The position numbers and the translations under genes were made by a program. Shown one piece after another: positions 35,458 through 44,586 of a stretch of DNA of 47,892 bases (positions are counted from its first letter, which is position 1; each line of letters starts with the position of its first letter). Location of the stretch: NCBI GenBank assembly GCA_043744215.1, contig JAYTVC010000076.1, positions 1 through 47,892 of the forward strand, written 5' to 3'. The notes beneath the pieces are model-generated. The model saw nothing but the letters and a program-made list of their open reading frames with translations. It was not told the DNA's origin and ran no database searches. The DNA is from JBEEJL01 sp043744215 (GTDB lineage Bacteria > Pseudomonadota > Gammaproteobacteria > Burkholderiales > JBEEJL01).

Positions 35458-36297
35458 TTAGAGCCAATAAACAAACACAAACAGTATCAGCCACACCACG
35501 TCCACAAAGTGCCAGTACCACGACACGGCTTCGAAGGCGAAATGATGTTCCGGCTTGAAGTGCCCTTTCATGCAACGGACCAAAATCACGATCAGCATGA
35601 TGGTTCCCAGCGTGACGTGGAAACCGTGAAAGCCGGTCAACATATAAAACGTCGCGCCGTAAATTCCTGCACCGAGGCCGAACGGCGCTTCGTGATATTC
35701 GTATGCCTGCAACCCGAGAAACACGACGCCCAATACCACGGTGGCAAGCATCCACATGATGAGCGGCTGGCGTTTGTTTTCTTTCAGCGCCCAATGAGCC
35801 AAGGTAACCGTCACGCCTGAAGCCAGCAACAACAAGGTGTTAATAGCGGGAATGCCCCAAGCCGATACGGGCGAAAACTCCTGCGGCACGGCAGGGCCGG
35901 TGGACGGCCATTGGCCTTTGAAGCCGGGCCAGAGCAGGCTGTTGTCGGTGTCGGCCAACCACGGCAGCGACATTTGGCGCGCATAAAACAACGCGCCGAA
36001 GAACGCAGCGAAGAACATGACTTCGGAAAAAATAAACCAGCCCATGCTCCAGCGGAATGACAAATCCACCTGCGGGCCGTATTTGCCGCTTTCGCTTTCG
36101 CCGATAACGGTGCCGAACCAGCCGAACAGCATATAAAACAAAATGGCAAAACCGAGCCCCAAAACGGGCAGGCCAACAGTCTTGTTGCCGTAAAGGAACA
36201 ACAGGAAACCGGTAGCCAAAGTCAGTAAGGCTATCGACCCCTTGATAGGCCATGTGGAAGGCTGTGGTACAAAATATCCGCCTGCGTGTTCGCTCAC
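35458..36297 (-). CDS. ctaE: cytochrome c oxidase subunit III
   Basis: Seven-helix subunit of the aa3-type oxidase that stabilises proton uptake. 279 residues; FRWSMGWFIFSEVMFFAAFFG and the C-terminal TGFHGFHVTLGTIML with SWYWHFVDVVWLILF are diagnostic. I chose GTG 36297 as start because AGGGAG lies about 6 nt upstream; an in-frame TTG at 36315 would add six residues read from that Shine-Dalgarno. Confidence 0.96.
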   Translation of the reverse strand: MSEHAGGYFVPQPSTWPIKGSIALLTLATGFLLFLYGNKTVGLPVLGLGFAILFYMLFGWFGTVIGESESGKYGPQVDLSFRWSMGWFIFSEVMFFAAFFGALFYARQMSLPWLADTDNSLLWPGFKGQWPSTGPAVPQEFSPVSAWGIPAINTLLLLASGVTVTLAHWALKENKRQPLIMWMLATVVLGVVFLGLQAYEYHEAPFGLGAGIYGATFYMLTGFHGFHVTLGTIMLIVILVRCMKGHFKPEHHFAFEAVSWYWHFVDVVWLILFVFVYWL

Positions 36298-36328
36298 TTC
36301 ATTCTCCCTATACAAATCAATTATTCAA

Positions 36329-36529
36329 TTATTTGGGCAGGTGCGTTACAAAATACACCAGCGCCAGCAATCCGAAAACAAACAACACACCAGCCAATAT
36401 GCCGGCAATGATTACATGCTTGACCGACAGGTTTTTCGCATCGCTGTCGTAGCCCTGCTTTTTGCGTATGCCTAAAAAGCTCCAGAGCACCGCTTTCATC
36501 GCCGCGAAAAACCCAGCTTGTTCCGCCAT
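36329..36529 (-). CDS. DUF2970 family small membrane protein
   Basis: 66 residues: an N-terminal amphipathic part with AVLWSFLGIRKKQGYD, then one TM helix (about 40-60). This is the DUF2970 family seen between ctaG and ctaE in Betaproteobacteria; function unknown, presumably oxidase assembly. It overlaps the ctaG stop by 1 nt (TGATG). Confidence 0.85.
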   Translation of the reverse strand: MAEQAGFFAAMKAVLWSFLGIRKKQGYDSDAKNLSVKHVIIAGILAGVLFVFGLLALVYFVTHLPK

Positions 36530-37080
36530 CAGGATTTAACCTTGTCTGCAGACACATCAAAAAAAGTATAGGCCAGCGAGATGGTGGTCATGTCCTGCGG
36601 CAAATCGCGGCTCACTACAAACACCACCGGCATGTCGCGCACTTCGTGCGGCGCGAATGTCTGGTTGTTGAAACAAAAACATTGCTGCTTGGTGAAATAT
36701 TTTCCCGCCAACGCTGGGCCAAAACTGGGCACCGCTTGCGCTGTCAATGTGCGATTGGTTTTATTCACCACACGATAAGTCACCTGCGTCAATTCGCCGG
36801 GATGCAGCATGATGCTGGGCTGCAGCGCGGTAAACTCCAGCGGCGTATTCTCATTCGTGCTGGCCAGGAATTCGACGCTGATGTTACGCGTTAAATCCAC
36901 TTGCGTATTGGCCGGCACGATTTGCACCGCGCGGGTTTGGCTCACGCCCGTCACTTCACAAATCTTTTTGTAAAAAGGCACCAGCGCAAAACCGAAACCC
37001 AGCATGATGAGCGAAATCACCAGCAGCTTTTTCAGCATGGTGCGATTTTGCGCGGCGATGTTGTCAGCTACAACGCTCAT
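36529..37080 (-). CDS. ctaG: cytochrome c oxidase assembly protein CtaG / Cox11
   Basis: Copper chaperone for the CuB site of subunit I. 183 residues: one N-terminal TM helix (about 18-38) and a periplasmic immunoglobulin-like domain. The copper-binding CFCFNNQTF and the closing DMPVVFVVSRDLP match Cox11. The ATG at 37080 is preferred; a GTG at 37089 would overlap the small upstream gene. Confidence 0.95.
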   Translation of the reverse strand: MSVVADNIAAQNRTMLKKLLVISLIMLGFGFALVPFYKKICEVTGVSQTRAVQIVPANTQVDLTRNISVEFLASTNENTPLEFTALQPSIMLHPGELTQVTYRVVNKTNRTLTAQAVPSFGPALAGKYFTKQQCFCFNNQTFAPHEVRDMPVVFVVSRDLPQDMTTISLAYTFFDVSADKVKS

Positions 37081-37082
37081 GT

Positions 37083-37175
37083 TCACCACTTGGTCGAGAC
37101 CGTGTAAATAAATACTGCAAAAGCAATGGCAACCAAAACAAGTGCCGTCATCAAATTTTTTCGCTTACTACTCAC
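37083..37175 (-). CDS. cytochrome oxidase small assembly protein, 30 aa
   Basis: A 30-codon frame beginning GTG at 37175: a basic start (VSSKRKNLM), one hydrophobic helix (LVLVAIAFAVFIY) and a short tail. It ends 2 nt before the ATG of ctaG. Betaproteobacterial cox operons commonly carry such a tiny single-helix protein between ctaD and ctaG, so position and topology support it. Start codon uncertain; the Shine-Dalgarno is weak. Confidence 0.68.
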   Translation of the reverse strand: MSSKRKNLMTALVLVAIAFAVFIYTVSTKW

Positions 37176-37220
37176 TATTTAGCTTTCACTGCCGCAAAAA
37201 AAGTTTCTTCGGCAGATTTA

Positions 37221-38801
37221 TCACTTGATCAACGGTGGCGTTTCAAAGCTATGGTACGGTGCCGGCGTCGCAAGGTGAGTCCACTCTAGCGTATCGGCAC
37301 CTTCCCATGGCAGGGCCTTGGCTTTTTCGCCGCTGCGCACGCATTTCAACACGACGTAAAGGAACAGCAATTGGCTAAAGCCCAATACAAACGCGCCGAT
37401 GGAAGAAATCTTGTTGAACTCAGCGAACTGCAACGCGTAGTCGGGAATACGACGCGGCATGCCGGCAAGGCCGAGGAAATGCTGCACAAAGAACGTGAGA
37501 TTAAAGCCGATCATGGTCAGCCAGAAATGCCATTGGCCGAGTTTTTCGTCATACATTTTGCCCGTCCATTTGGGCAGCCAGAAATATACGCCGGCCATAA
37601 TCGCCAGCACAGCACCGCCGAACAACACATAGTGGAAATGCGCCACGACGTAATAGGTGTTGTGCAGCGTGATGTCCACCGGCGTCACCGCCAGCACCAG
37701 GCCGGAGAAACCACCGAGAGTGAACATCACGAGAAAGCCGACTGCGAATAGCATGGGCGTCTCGAAAGTCATCGAACCTTTCCACATGGTGGCGATCCAG
37801 TTGAAAATTTTCACGCCCGTCGGCACGGCAATCAGCATGGTGGCATACATGAAGAACAGTTGGCCGCCAGCCGGCATGCCCACGGTGAACATGTGATGGC
37901 CCCACACGATGAACGATAGGATGGCGATAGACGCCGTGGCGTACACCATCGACGCGTAACCGAACAGCGGTTTGCGCGCAAAAGTGGGAATGATGTGCGA
38001 GATGATGCCGAACGCCGGCAGAATCATCACATACACTTCGGGATGGCCGAAGAACCAGAAAATGTGCATGAACATGGTGGGGTCGCCGCCACCCGCTGCA
38101 TTAAAGAAGTGGGTGCCGAAATGGCGATCGGTCAGCAACATGGTCACCGCGCCAGCGAGAACAGGCATCACGGCGATGAGCAAATAAGCGGTGATCAGCC
38201 AGGTCCATACGAACAAGGGCATTTTCATCAGCGTCATGCCTGGCGCGCGCATGTTGAGAATGGTGGTGACGATATTGATCGAGCCCATGATGGACGACGC
38301 ACCCATGATATGAATGGCGAGAATGGTCATATCGGTCGAGATGCCGCCCTGAATAACCAGTGGCGGATACAGCGTCCAGCCCGATGCGGCTGCGCCACCG
38401 GGAACAAAAAATGAGCTAAACAACAAGATGGCCGCGGGCGGCATGAGCCAGAAACTCCAGTTGTTCATGCGCGCGAAGGCCATATCCGGCGCACCGATTT
38501 GCATCGGGATCAGCCAGTTGGCGAAACCCACGAAGGCCGGCATCACGGCACCGAAAATCATCACCAGCGCATGCACCGTGGTGAGTGAATTGAACACCTC
38601 GGGATGCACCACTTGCAAACCTGGCACGAACAGTTCGGCGCGAATAATCAGCGCCATAAAACCACCGGCAAAGAACATAAACAGGGCAAACCATAAATAC
38701 AATGAGCCGATGTCTTTATGATTGGTGGTGGTCACATAGCGCATAAAGCCGCTGGGCGCGTGGTGATCATGGTGATCGTCGTGGGCGTGATCTGCAGCCA
38801 T
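37221..38801 (-). CDS. ctaD: cytochrome c oxidase subunit I, aa3 type
   Basis: Catalytic subunit binding haem a and the haem a3-CuB centre. 526 residues, 12 helices. The His-Tyr cross-link motif GHPEVYVMILPAFG gives the A1-type proton channel Glu; WGHHMFTVG holds two CuB histidines; VVAHFHYVLFGG holds the haem ligands; the D-channel Asp is in GAPDMAFARMNN. Odd: the Mg-site pair, normally His-Asp, is His380-Asn381 (HNTYYVV). The ATG at 38801 is preferred since GGAG lies 10 nt upstream. Confidence 0.97.
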   Translation of the reverse strand: MAADHAHDDHHDHHAPSGFMRYVTTTNHKDIGSLYLWFALFMFFAGGFMALIIRAELFVPGLQVVHPEVFNSLTTVHALVMIFGAVMPAFVGFANWLIPMQIGAPDMAFARMNNWSFWLMPPAAILLFSSFFVPGGAAASGWTLYPPLVIQGGISTDMTILAIHIMGASSIMGSINIVTTILNMRAPGMTLMKMPLFVWTWLITAYLLIAVMPVLAGAVTMLLTDRHFGTHFFNAAGGGDPTMFMHIFWFFGHPEVYVMILPAFGIISHIIPTFARKPLFGYASMVYATASIAILSFIVWGHHMFTVGMPAGGQLFFMYATMLIAVPTGVKIFNWIATMWKGSMTFETPMLFAVGFLVMFTLGGFSGLVLAVTPVDITLHNTYYVVAHFHYVLFGGAVLAIMAGVYFWLPKWTGKMYDEKLGQWHFWLTMIGFNLTFFVQHFLGLAGMPRRIPDYALQFAEFNKISSIGAFVLGFSQLLFLYVVLKCVRSGEKAKALPWEGADTLEWTHLATPAPYHSFETPPLIK

Positions 38802-38829
38802 AGGTGTCTCCAATTACTTATTCAATAAA

Positions 38830-39942
38830 TTATTTGCGAGCGGTTTTGATGTCATCAGGCATCACGGCCTCGGGATTTTTGTTATCCCAGGCATTGCGCG
38901 TGTAGGTGATGACAGCGGCGATTTCGGCATCTTTCAACTGCTTGCCCCATGCAGGCATGGCGTTTTTGCCATTCAGCAGGATATCGATCTGGCCGTCTTT
39001 GGGTCCCAATACGACTTTGGAGCCGTTAAGCGCGGGGAATGCAGGCGGTACGCCGGCACCGCTCTCTTGATGGCACACGGCGCAATTGGTTTTATAAAGT
39101 TGCTGGCCTTTAGTCTTGAGCTCATCGACGCTCCAGACTTTGTTTGGGTCGTCCTGCAAGGCGGCAAGTTTGGTTTTTTCCGCGCCCACCCATGCTGCAA
39201 AATCTGCATCATTTTTCGCCACTACCGTGATGGGCATATAACCGTGTTCTTTGCCGCAGATCTGGCTGCACTGGCCTTTGAAGGTGCCCGGGTTATCGAC
39301 TTTGATCCAGGTGTCTTTGATAAAACCGGGAATGCCATATTGGTTTACGCCGAGATTGGGCATATACCAGCCGTGAATCACGTCATTGGAAGTAATCAGC
39401 AAGCGCACTTTTTTGCCCGCAGGAACCACGAGCGGATTGTCCACTTCCAGCAGGTAGTCGCCGGTTGGCGTGCCACCTTCGATTTGTTCGCGCGGGGTTT
39501 TCAGGCTGCTGTAAAATTTCACGCCCTGTTGCGGGTATTCGTATTCCCATTTCCACTGATAGCCGGTCACTTTGATGGTGAGGTCGGGGTTGGAAGCGTC
39601 TTTCATCGCCAATACGGTTTTGGTTGCGGGGAAAGCGATCAGCGCCAACACAACGAAGGGGATGATGGTCCAGATGATTTCCACCGTGACGTTCTCGTGG
39701 AAATGCTCCGCCTTGTGCCCGACCGACTTGCGGTGCTTGTACAGCGAATAGAACATTGCGCCAAACACGATGAAGAAAATCACCAAGCACACATACATGA
39801 TGTACATGTGCAAACCGTAAATCTCGTGGGCGATGGAGGTATTCGGTGTGGGGATGTTAACGTCGTAGGTCGCCAGCGCGACGGCGGGCAACAAGCTTGA
39901 GATCAAAGCTGCAATCAGAGTGGATTTACGCTGCTTAAACAT
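38830..39942 (-). CDS. ctaC: cytochrome c oxidase subunit II with C-terminal cytochrome c domain
   Basis: 370 residues: signal peptide (about 1-24), two TM helices, the CuA cupredoxin domain and a fused class I cytochrome c. CuA ligands include Cys225, Cys229 and the His and Met of GKEHGYMP; the haem site is CAVCH, with the distal Met in NAMPAWGKQL. Odd: the CuA loop reads CSQIC where most oxidases have Glu in third place, so Gln227 replaces the Mg ligand. First gene of the operon ctaC-ctaD-small-ctaG-DUF2970-ctaE. Confidence 0.97.
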   Translation of the reverse strand: MFKQRKSTLIAALISSLLPAVALATYDVNIPTPNTSIAHEIYGLHMYIMYVCLVIFFIVFGAMFYSLYKHRKSVGHKAEHFHENVTVEIIWTIIPFVVLALIAFPATKTVLAMKDASNPDLTIKVTGYQWKWEYEYPQQGVKFYSSLKTPREQIEGGTPTGDYLLEVDNPLVVPAGKKVRLLITSNDVIHGWYMPNLGVNQYGIPGFIKDTWIKVDNPGTFKGQCSQICGKEHGYMPITVVAKNDADFAAWVGAEKTKLAALQDDPNKVWSVDELKTKGQQLYKTNCAVCHQESGAGVPPAFPALNGSKVVLGPKDGQIDILLNGKNAMPAWGKQLKDAEIAAVITYTRNAWDNKNPEAVMPDDIKTARK

Positions 39943-40025
39943 TACGGAGCCCTATATGACAAATGGTTATATTTTTTACGTCCTGGCGATTGCGCTCAGA
40001 CGACCTTCATGTACTTTATTCCGGC

Positions 40026-40511
40026 CTAACCGGCAGCGCGGACGGTGGTAATTTTTCCCTGCAAGGTTTGCGCCCACTGCATGCGCTGATCGTCGGTTAG
40101 CAGCCGGCCGATGCTCACCGTTTGTCCGGCATAGCGCAAACTCAAGCTGCATCTTGCTCCCCTTGCGCCGACGCGGCAAAGCAACTGCACCCACGCACGA
40201 TTGCATTCAAACCTGCTGACTTTTCCTTTCAGCTTCGACTCAAACGCGACCACAAAATCGGCGACGGTCAAACATTCAAAATCATTTTCGCGTTCACTGA
40301 TACGACGAAACGCATACCACAGCAGCAAAAATTCCAACCCCGCATAAGGTAGCACTGGCCAGGCACCCATCACGGCGAAAAATAATCCGACGACGGCCAG
40401 ATTAAAAAAAATACTCAATAAAATCAATTGCTTACCGATGTTCGACAAAGAACTATTTTGTCGGCTTATCAGCTTGCATTCGGGTTCGCCTTGGAGTGCC
40501 AGAGAATTCAT
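40026..40511 (-). CDS. DUF2244 family membrane protein
   Basis: 161 residues with two adjacent hydrophobic helices (about 25-68, containing LLSIFFNLAVVGLFFAVMGA) and a cytoplasmic C-terminal domain that ends GRLLTDDQRMQWAQTL, typical of DUF2244. Function unknown. I chose ATG 40511 (MNSLALQGEPECKLI); an upstream in-frame start at 40577 adds 22 residues without family support. AT-rich motif 10 lies inside its coding region. Confidence 0.78.
   Translation of the reverse strand: MNSLALQGEPECKLISRQNSSLSNIGKQLILLSIFFNLAVVGLFFAVMGAWPVLPYAGLEFLLLWYAFRRISERENDFECLTVADFVVAFESKLKGKVSRFECNRAWVQLLCRVGARGARCSLSLRYAGQTVSIGRLLTDDQRMQWAQTLQGKITTVRAAG
40411..40434 (+). promoter_or_regulatory. recurrent AT-rich motif, IHF-like site inside a gene
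   Basis: ATACTCAATAAAATCAATTG followed by CTTA. Positions 40422-40434 match WATCAANNNNTTR. It lies inside the DUF2244 coding region, in the part encoding the first hydrophobic helix. Confidence 0.4.
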
Positions 40512-40623
40512 CGATGATGGGATTCCTGATAATGCCGTGCTGCCGAAACCTGAAATATGCGGCCATCTCAGGCTCATTTACAAGAGTGAAGTTTATCATG
40601 GGCGCAAGAGACGGGGCAAATTC

Positions 40624-40815
40624 TCAGTCATCTTCGGGCGCTGACTTTATACTGGACTCGACAGGGACGCGATAAGTTTCATCAGCCCATTTCCCCAGAT
40701 CAATCATTTTGCAGCGCTCTGAACAAAAAGGACGAAAAGCGTTTTTTGTCGAATAGATGAAACCTTCACCGCATTGCGGACACGTTACTTTGACAGAGGG
40801 TTTTGCCGCTGACAC
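40624..40815 (-). CDS. yacG: DNA gyrase inhibitor / zinc-binding protein YacG
   Basis: 63 residues with one four-cysteine zinc site: CPQCGEGF and FCSERCK. The tail IDLGKWADETYRVP is diagnostic. In E. coli YacG binds GyrB and inhibits gyrase. It starts 7 bp after zapD on the same strand. Confidence 0.95.
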   Translation of the reverse strand: MSAAKPSVKVTCPQCGEGFIYSTKNAFRPFCSERCKMIDLGKWADETYRVPVESSIKSAPEDD

Positions 40816-40822
40816 GAAACGG

Positions 40823-41578
40823 TTACAGATTACAGAAAGTCAGATCGAATTCCACGTCTTGCTCGAACAGCTTCGGACGCTGACCCCAATCCATCGTGAG
40901 AAAACGGATGTTCAGCGCATATTTATTGGCGCTGACTTCCGGTACGCAGGCGATATCACGCCGCAGGCTGACACGTAACATTTGCGCCATCTTGCCGGCG
41001 GGCATTTGCTGGTACGTTCCGGCATAGGCTACGAGGGGGTTGGGGCGGCCGCTCTCGCGCAACAGACGCAAAACAACCACCAGGCCATCACAAATCGGCT
41101 GAAACGGCGCGGCCCACGTTTCCAAATCGTGTCGACGCGTATCCGCTGGCAAATGCAGCCAATAGTGATAAGACGGCAAATCAAATTCGCACACTCCGCC
41201 GGGGATGCCGCTTCGCTGGCGCACGCCCATCAGCCATTCGTTGTCGCGCAGATGCTGGCCGGTTTTGGTGTTGAGGCGAAGAATTTCTTTGTTGATTCGG
41301 TCAATGTCCGCGAGCACGCCTTCCAATGTGTCCGACGCGACTTCAGGCCGGCCACGCAGGGCTTCGAGCACTTGCCGCTGGCGCTCCAGCTCTTGCAGCA
41401 AGTCGGATTTGAGGTCAGCCCGGCCCGCCACATCGAGCACTTCAAACAGCGTCAACAATGCTGCATGATGTTCTTCGCTGTCGGCTTTGGCGATGAAGTA
41501 GTGCATCTTGTCGAACAGGTCTTCCAACCTTAACAAGGTGCGCACCCGCTCGTTCATGGGATATTCGTAGGTAATCAC
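40823..41578 (-). CDS. zapD: cell division protein ZapD
   Basis: Cytoplasmic protein that cross-links FtsZ filaments. 251 residues with the family N terminus TYEYPMNERVRTLLRLEDLF and the C-terminal barrel ending in LFEQDVEFDLTFC. It belongs to the pilC-pilD-coaE-zapD-yacG row that is widespread in Beta- and Gammaproteobacteria. Confidence 0.95.
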   Translation of the reverse strand: MITYEYPMNERVRTLLRLEDLFDKMHYFIAKADSEEHHAALLTLFEVLDVAGRADLKSDLLQELERQRQVLEALRGRPEVASDTLEGVLADIDRINKEILRLNTKTGQHLRDNEWLMGVRQRSGIPGGVCEFDLPSYHYWLHLPADTRRHDLETWAAPFQPICDGLVVVLRLLRESGRPNPLVAYAGTYQQMPAGKMAQMLRVSLRRDIACVPEVSANKYALNIRFLTMDWGQRPKLFEQDVEFDLTFCNL

Positions 41579-41666
41579 TCGAGGCGAGAGGCGATAAATG
41601 AAAGCGGTAGATTAAACCATTTTTTTCAAAATTGGTTAAAAAACATCGACATTCTGCGGGTTTGTA

Positions 41667-42317
41667 TCAACTTTTACGTTCGCTAGCCCGGCTCAAATAT
41701 TGCGCATGCAAGTGAACTATTTTTTTTTCCAGGTCAGCCAGGCTGCCGCTATTGTCAATCAGCGTATCTGCACGCGCGCACCGAACCGCTCGCGGCACTT
41801 GGCTGGCCATGATGGCACGCGCCTGCGCTTCAGTCAGTCCGCTGCGGGCAGTTACACGCCGCACCTGTTCTGCTTCCGGGCAATCTACCGCCAGCGTTGT
41901 GTCTATCAAATCAGGATAACCATCGGTTTCGAACAGGAGGGGGACATCCAGAACGACGTATGGAGAAGTTGCCCGCGCGAGTTGGCGGGTGACTTCGCTT
42001 CGAATAAGCGGATGCAAAATGGCTTCCAATTTTTTTTTCGCAGCGGGATCAGAAAACACTATCCGGCGCATCGCGTCGCGGTTGAGCGACTGGTCAGCGG
42101 CAACGGCCTCGGAGCCGAATGCCTGGTGAATGGCAGGCATAGCCTCACCCTTCACTGCCGTGAGATTCCGCGAAATGGCATCGGTGTCGATGACGTCGAT
42201 ACCATGCTTTGAAAATAAATGTGCCACGGCGGATTTACCGCAACCAATGCCTCCGGTAAGGCCTACGATCATGGGAAGCGGCGATGTGGGAGGCGATGAG
42301 GAATGGCTGGCCGCCAT
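41667..42317 (-). CDS. coaE: dephospho-CoA kinase
   Basis: Last step of coenzyme A synthesis. The P-loop GLTGGIGCGKSAV, DTDAISRNL and the lid region follow the family. The ATG at 42317 gives 216 residues with a 15-residue serine/proline-rich lead; the family usually starts at the internal ATG 42272 (MIVGLTGG), which may be the true start. Neither has a strong Shine-Dalgarno. It follows pilD by 2 bp. Confidence 0.95.
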   Translation of the reverse strand: MAASHSSSPPTSPLPMIVGLTGGIGCGKSAVAHLFSKHGIDVIDTDAISRNLTAVKGEAMPAIHQAFGSEAVAADQSLNRDAMRRIVFSDPAAKKKLEAILHPLIRSEVTRQLARATSPYVVLDVPLLFETDGYPDLIDTTLAVDCPEAEQVRRVTARSGLTEAQARAIMASQVPRAVRCARADTLIDNSGSLADLEKKIVHLHAQYLSRASERKS

Positions 42318-42319
42318 GA

Positions 42320-43204
42320 TTACATGCTTTGCAAATAGGCCTGATTCATCTGATTACCCCATACCAGCGCAATCAGTCCGGCAGCGGCGAGATAAGGCCC
42401 GAAGGGAATCGGCACGTCGCGACCGCGTTTGGCCCACACCATCAACGCAATGCCCACCACTGCCCCCACACCGGCCGAGAGCAGAATCACCAAGGGCAAC
42501 ATCGCCCACCCGAGCCATGCGCCAATCGCGGCGAGTAATTTGAAATCACCATAGCCCATACCTTCTTTGCCGGTGACCAGTTTGAACAACCAATAAACAG
42601 ACCACAGCGCGAGATAGCCTGCCGCTGCACCGATCACCGCAGAGCCCAGACTGGTAAACGTGTGACCGACATTGAGTAGCAGGCCCAGCCATAACAAAGG
42701 CAAGGTGATGTCATCGGGCAATAGTTGCGTATCGACATCGATAAAAGTCAGCGCGACCATGGCCCAGGCAAACACAATGGCCGCCACGCCGGCGATGCCG
42801 AAGCCAAAACGCCAGGCGAGCAAGCCGCTTATCAGGCCCGTTAACGCTTCAACCAATGGATAGCGCGCTCTGATCGGGGCCCTACAACCCCGACATTTGC
42901 CGCTTATAGCTAAGTAACTGATTATAGGGATATTTTCGAGAGCCGTGATCTGATGTCCGCAGCTCGGGCAAGCGGATCGGGGGACCACAAGATTATATTT
43001 TGGGCGGCTCGTTTGCGGCTGAGAAACTACGGCATCCTGCTGCAAATATTCATCGATTTGCGCTTTCCAATCGCGTTCCATCATTCTGGGCAGACGATGG
43101 ATCACCACATTCAGAAAGCTGCCGACCAACAAACCAACCACGCTACAGGTAACGATAAAAGCCACCGGCGATGCGCGCAGGAACTCGACAATCAACATAA
43201 TCAA
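42320..43204 (-). CDS. pilD: type IV prepilin leader peptidase / N-methyltransferase
   Basis: Membrane aspartyl protease that cleaves and methylates type IV pilins and type II pseudopilins. 294 residues with about eight helices. The cytoplasmic zinc loop has CPSCGHQI and CRGCRAPI; the catalytic aspartates lie in FIDVDTQLLPDDITL and GYGDFKLLAAIG. Follows pilC. Confidence 0.96.
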   Translation of the reverse strand: MIMLIVEFLRASPVAFIVTCSVVGLLVGSFLNVVIHRLPRMMERDWKAQIDEYLQQDAVVSQPQTSRPKYNLVVPRSACPSCGHQITALENIPIISYLAISGKCRGCRAPIRARYPLVEALTGLISGLLAWRFGFGIAGVAAIVFAWAMVALTFIDVDTQLLPDDITLPLLWLGLLLNVGHTFTSLGSAVIGAAAGYLALWSVYWLFKLVTGKEGMGYGDFKLLAAIGAWLGWAMLPLVILLSAGVGAVVGIALMVWAKRGRDVPIPFGPYLAAAGLIALVWGNQMNQAYLQSM

Positions 43205-43235
43205 TCAACCTGCGCGTATGAAAATTTTTTGCTTT

Positions 43236-44462
43236 TTATCCGCCAACCACCGAACCCATTTTGAAAATAGGCAAGTACATGGCAATCACCAAACCGCCGA
43301 TAAGCGTACCGAGCACCACAATAATCACGGGCTCCATCAGGCTCGAGAGGGAATCGACCATTTCATCCACTTCGCGTTCGAAAAACTCGGCGACTTTAGT
43401 GAGCATGCTATCGAGCGCACCTGACTCTTCGCCGATAGCGGTCATTTGCAACATCATATTGGGGAAAACGTTAACGTTCTGCATCGCCACGGCGAGGCTG
43501 GTGCCCGTGCTGACTTCCAATTGCACGCGCTTGGTCGCCTCATAAAAAACGTAGTTGCCCGAAGCACCTGCGACGGAATCGAGCGCATCCACCAAAGGCA
43601 CGCCGGCGGCAAACATGGTGGATAAAGTACGCGCCCAACGGGCGACCGCCGCTTTTTCAAGCAAGGTGCCAAACACCGGTAACTTGAGCACCAACCGGTC
43701 CATGACCATTTGCATTTTGGGCGAGCGTTTCCACACCCAGAAAAAACCATACGGAACGCCTATAACGACCGCCAATATGGCCCACCAATAACTGGTAAAA
43801 ATATTGGATAGATTAATGACGATCTGGGTTGGCGCAGGCAGCTCGGCACCGAAGCCGCTGAACAAATCCTTGAATGCCGGAATCACAAAAATCATGATAA
43901 CCGCCGTAATCAGGAAGGCGGCGATCAAAACGGACAACGGATACACCATCGCGGATTTGATTTTGCCTTTTAGCGCGAGGGCTTTTTCCTTGTAGATTGC
44001 CAGGCGATCCAGCAACGAATCCAGAATACCCGCTTGCTCACCCGCCGCTACCAGATTGCAAAATAACGCATCGAAATATAAGGGATGTTTTTTGAACGCA
44101 TTGGCCAGACTGCTACCGGTTTCGACTTCGGTTTTGATGTCGATCAACATGCGACCCATAGCGGGGTTCGAGTGACCCTTGGCAACGATATCAAACGACT
44201 GAAGCAGTGGCACACCCGCCTTCATCATCGTGGCGAGTTGGCGCGTGAATAATGACACGTCCTTGTCGGTAATTCTTTTGCCGCCGGAAGTTTTGGCTTT
44301 TTTGACCTTGGCAACGTTTATGCCCTGACGGCGCAGGGTCGCGGTGACAATGGTATCGCTGGCCGCGCGCATGTCGCCCCGGATAAGCCTGCCACTTTTA
44401 TCGCGGCCTTCCCATTGATAGTTGTTCAGTTTGACAGTTTTATTTGCAACGGCGGTGGCCAT
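43236..44462 (-). CDS. pilC: type IV pilus assembly inner-membrane protein PilC
   Basis: Platform protein of the type IV pilus machine. 408 residues with two GspF/T2SSF domains (TRQLATMMKAGVPLLQSFDI; ARTLSTMFAAGVPLVDALDS) and three TM helices. Usual length. The ATPase gene pilB normally precedes it; here the upstream 295 bp hold no gene, and a transporter gene follows. Confidence 0.96.
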   Translation of the reverse strand: MATAVANKTVKLNNYQWEGRDKSGRLIRGDMRAASDTIVTATLRRQGINVAKVKKAKTSGGKRITDKDVSLFTRQLATMMKAGVPLLQSFDIVAKGHSNPAMGRMLIDIKTEVETGSSLANAFKKHPLYFDALFCNLVAAGEQAGILDSLLDRLAIYKEKALALKGKIKSAMVYPLSVLIAAFLITAVIMIFVIPAFKDLFSGFGAELPAPTQIVINLSNIFTSYWWAILAVVIGVPYGFFWVWKRSPKMQMVMDRLVLKLPVFGTLLEKAAVARWARTLSTMFAAGVPLVDALDSVAGASGNYVFYEATKRVQLEVSTGTSLAVAMQNVNVFPNMMLQMTAIGEESGALDSMLTKVAEFFEREVDEMVDSLSSLMEPVIIVVLGTLIGGLVIAMYLPIFKMGSVVGG

Positions 44463-44570
44463 GGCCTTCTCCTAACAATCGCTTGGTGCATACTGCGGCA
44501 TTGAAATAATGGATTCCAATTCGCCGCAGCAGCCATACATTCCAGCATAGCCCTCGTGCACTTCGCACGC

Positions 44571-44586
44571 TGTGAAGCGCTTCACA
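44571..44586. promoter_or_regulatory. perfect 16-bp palindrome upstream of pilC
   Basis: TGTGAAGCGCTTCACA is an uninterrupted inverted repeat about 110 bp upstream of the pilC start. The form suits a dimeric repressor or activator site, but I cannot assign a regulator. The rest of the 295-bp gap is non-coding and includes a degenerate copy of the AT-rich motif (44641-44661). Confidence 0.4.
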
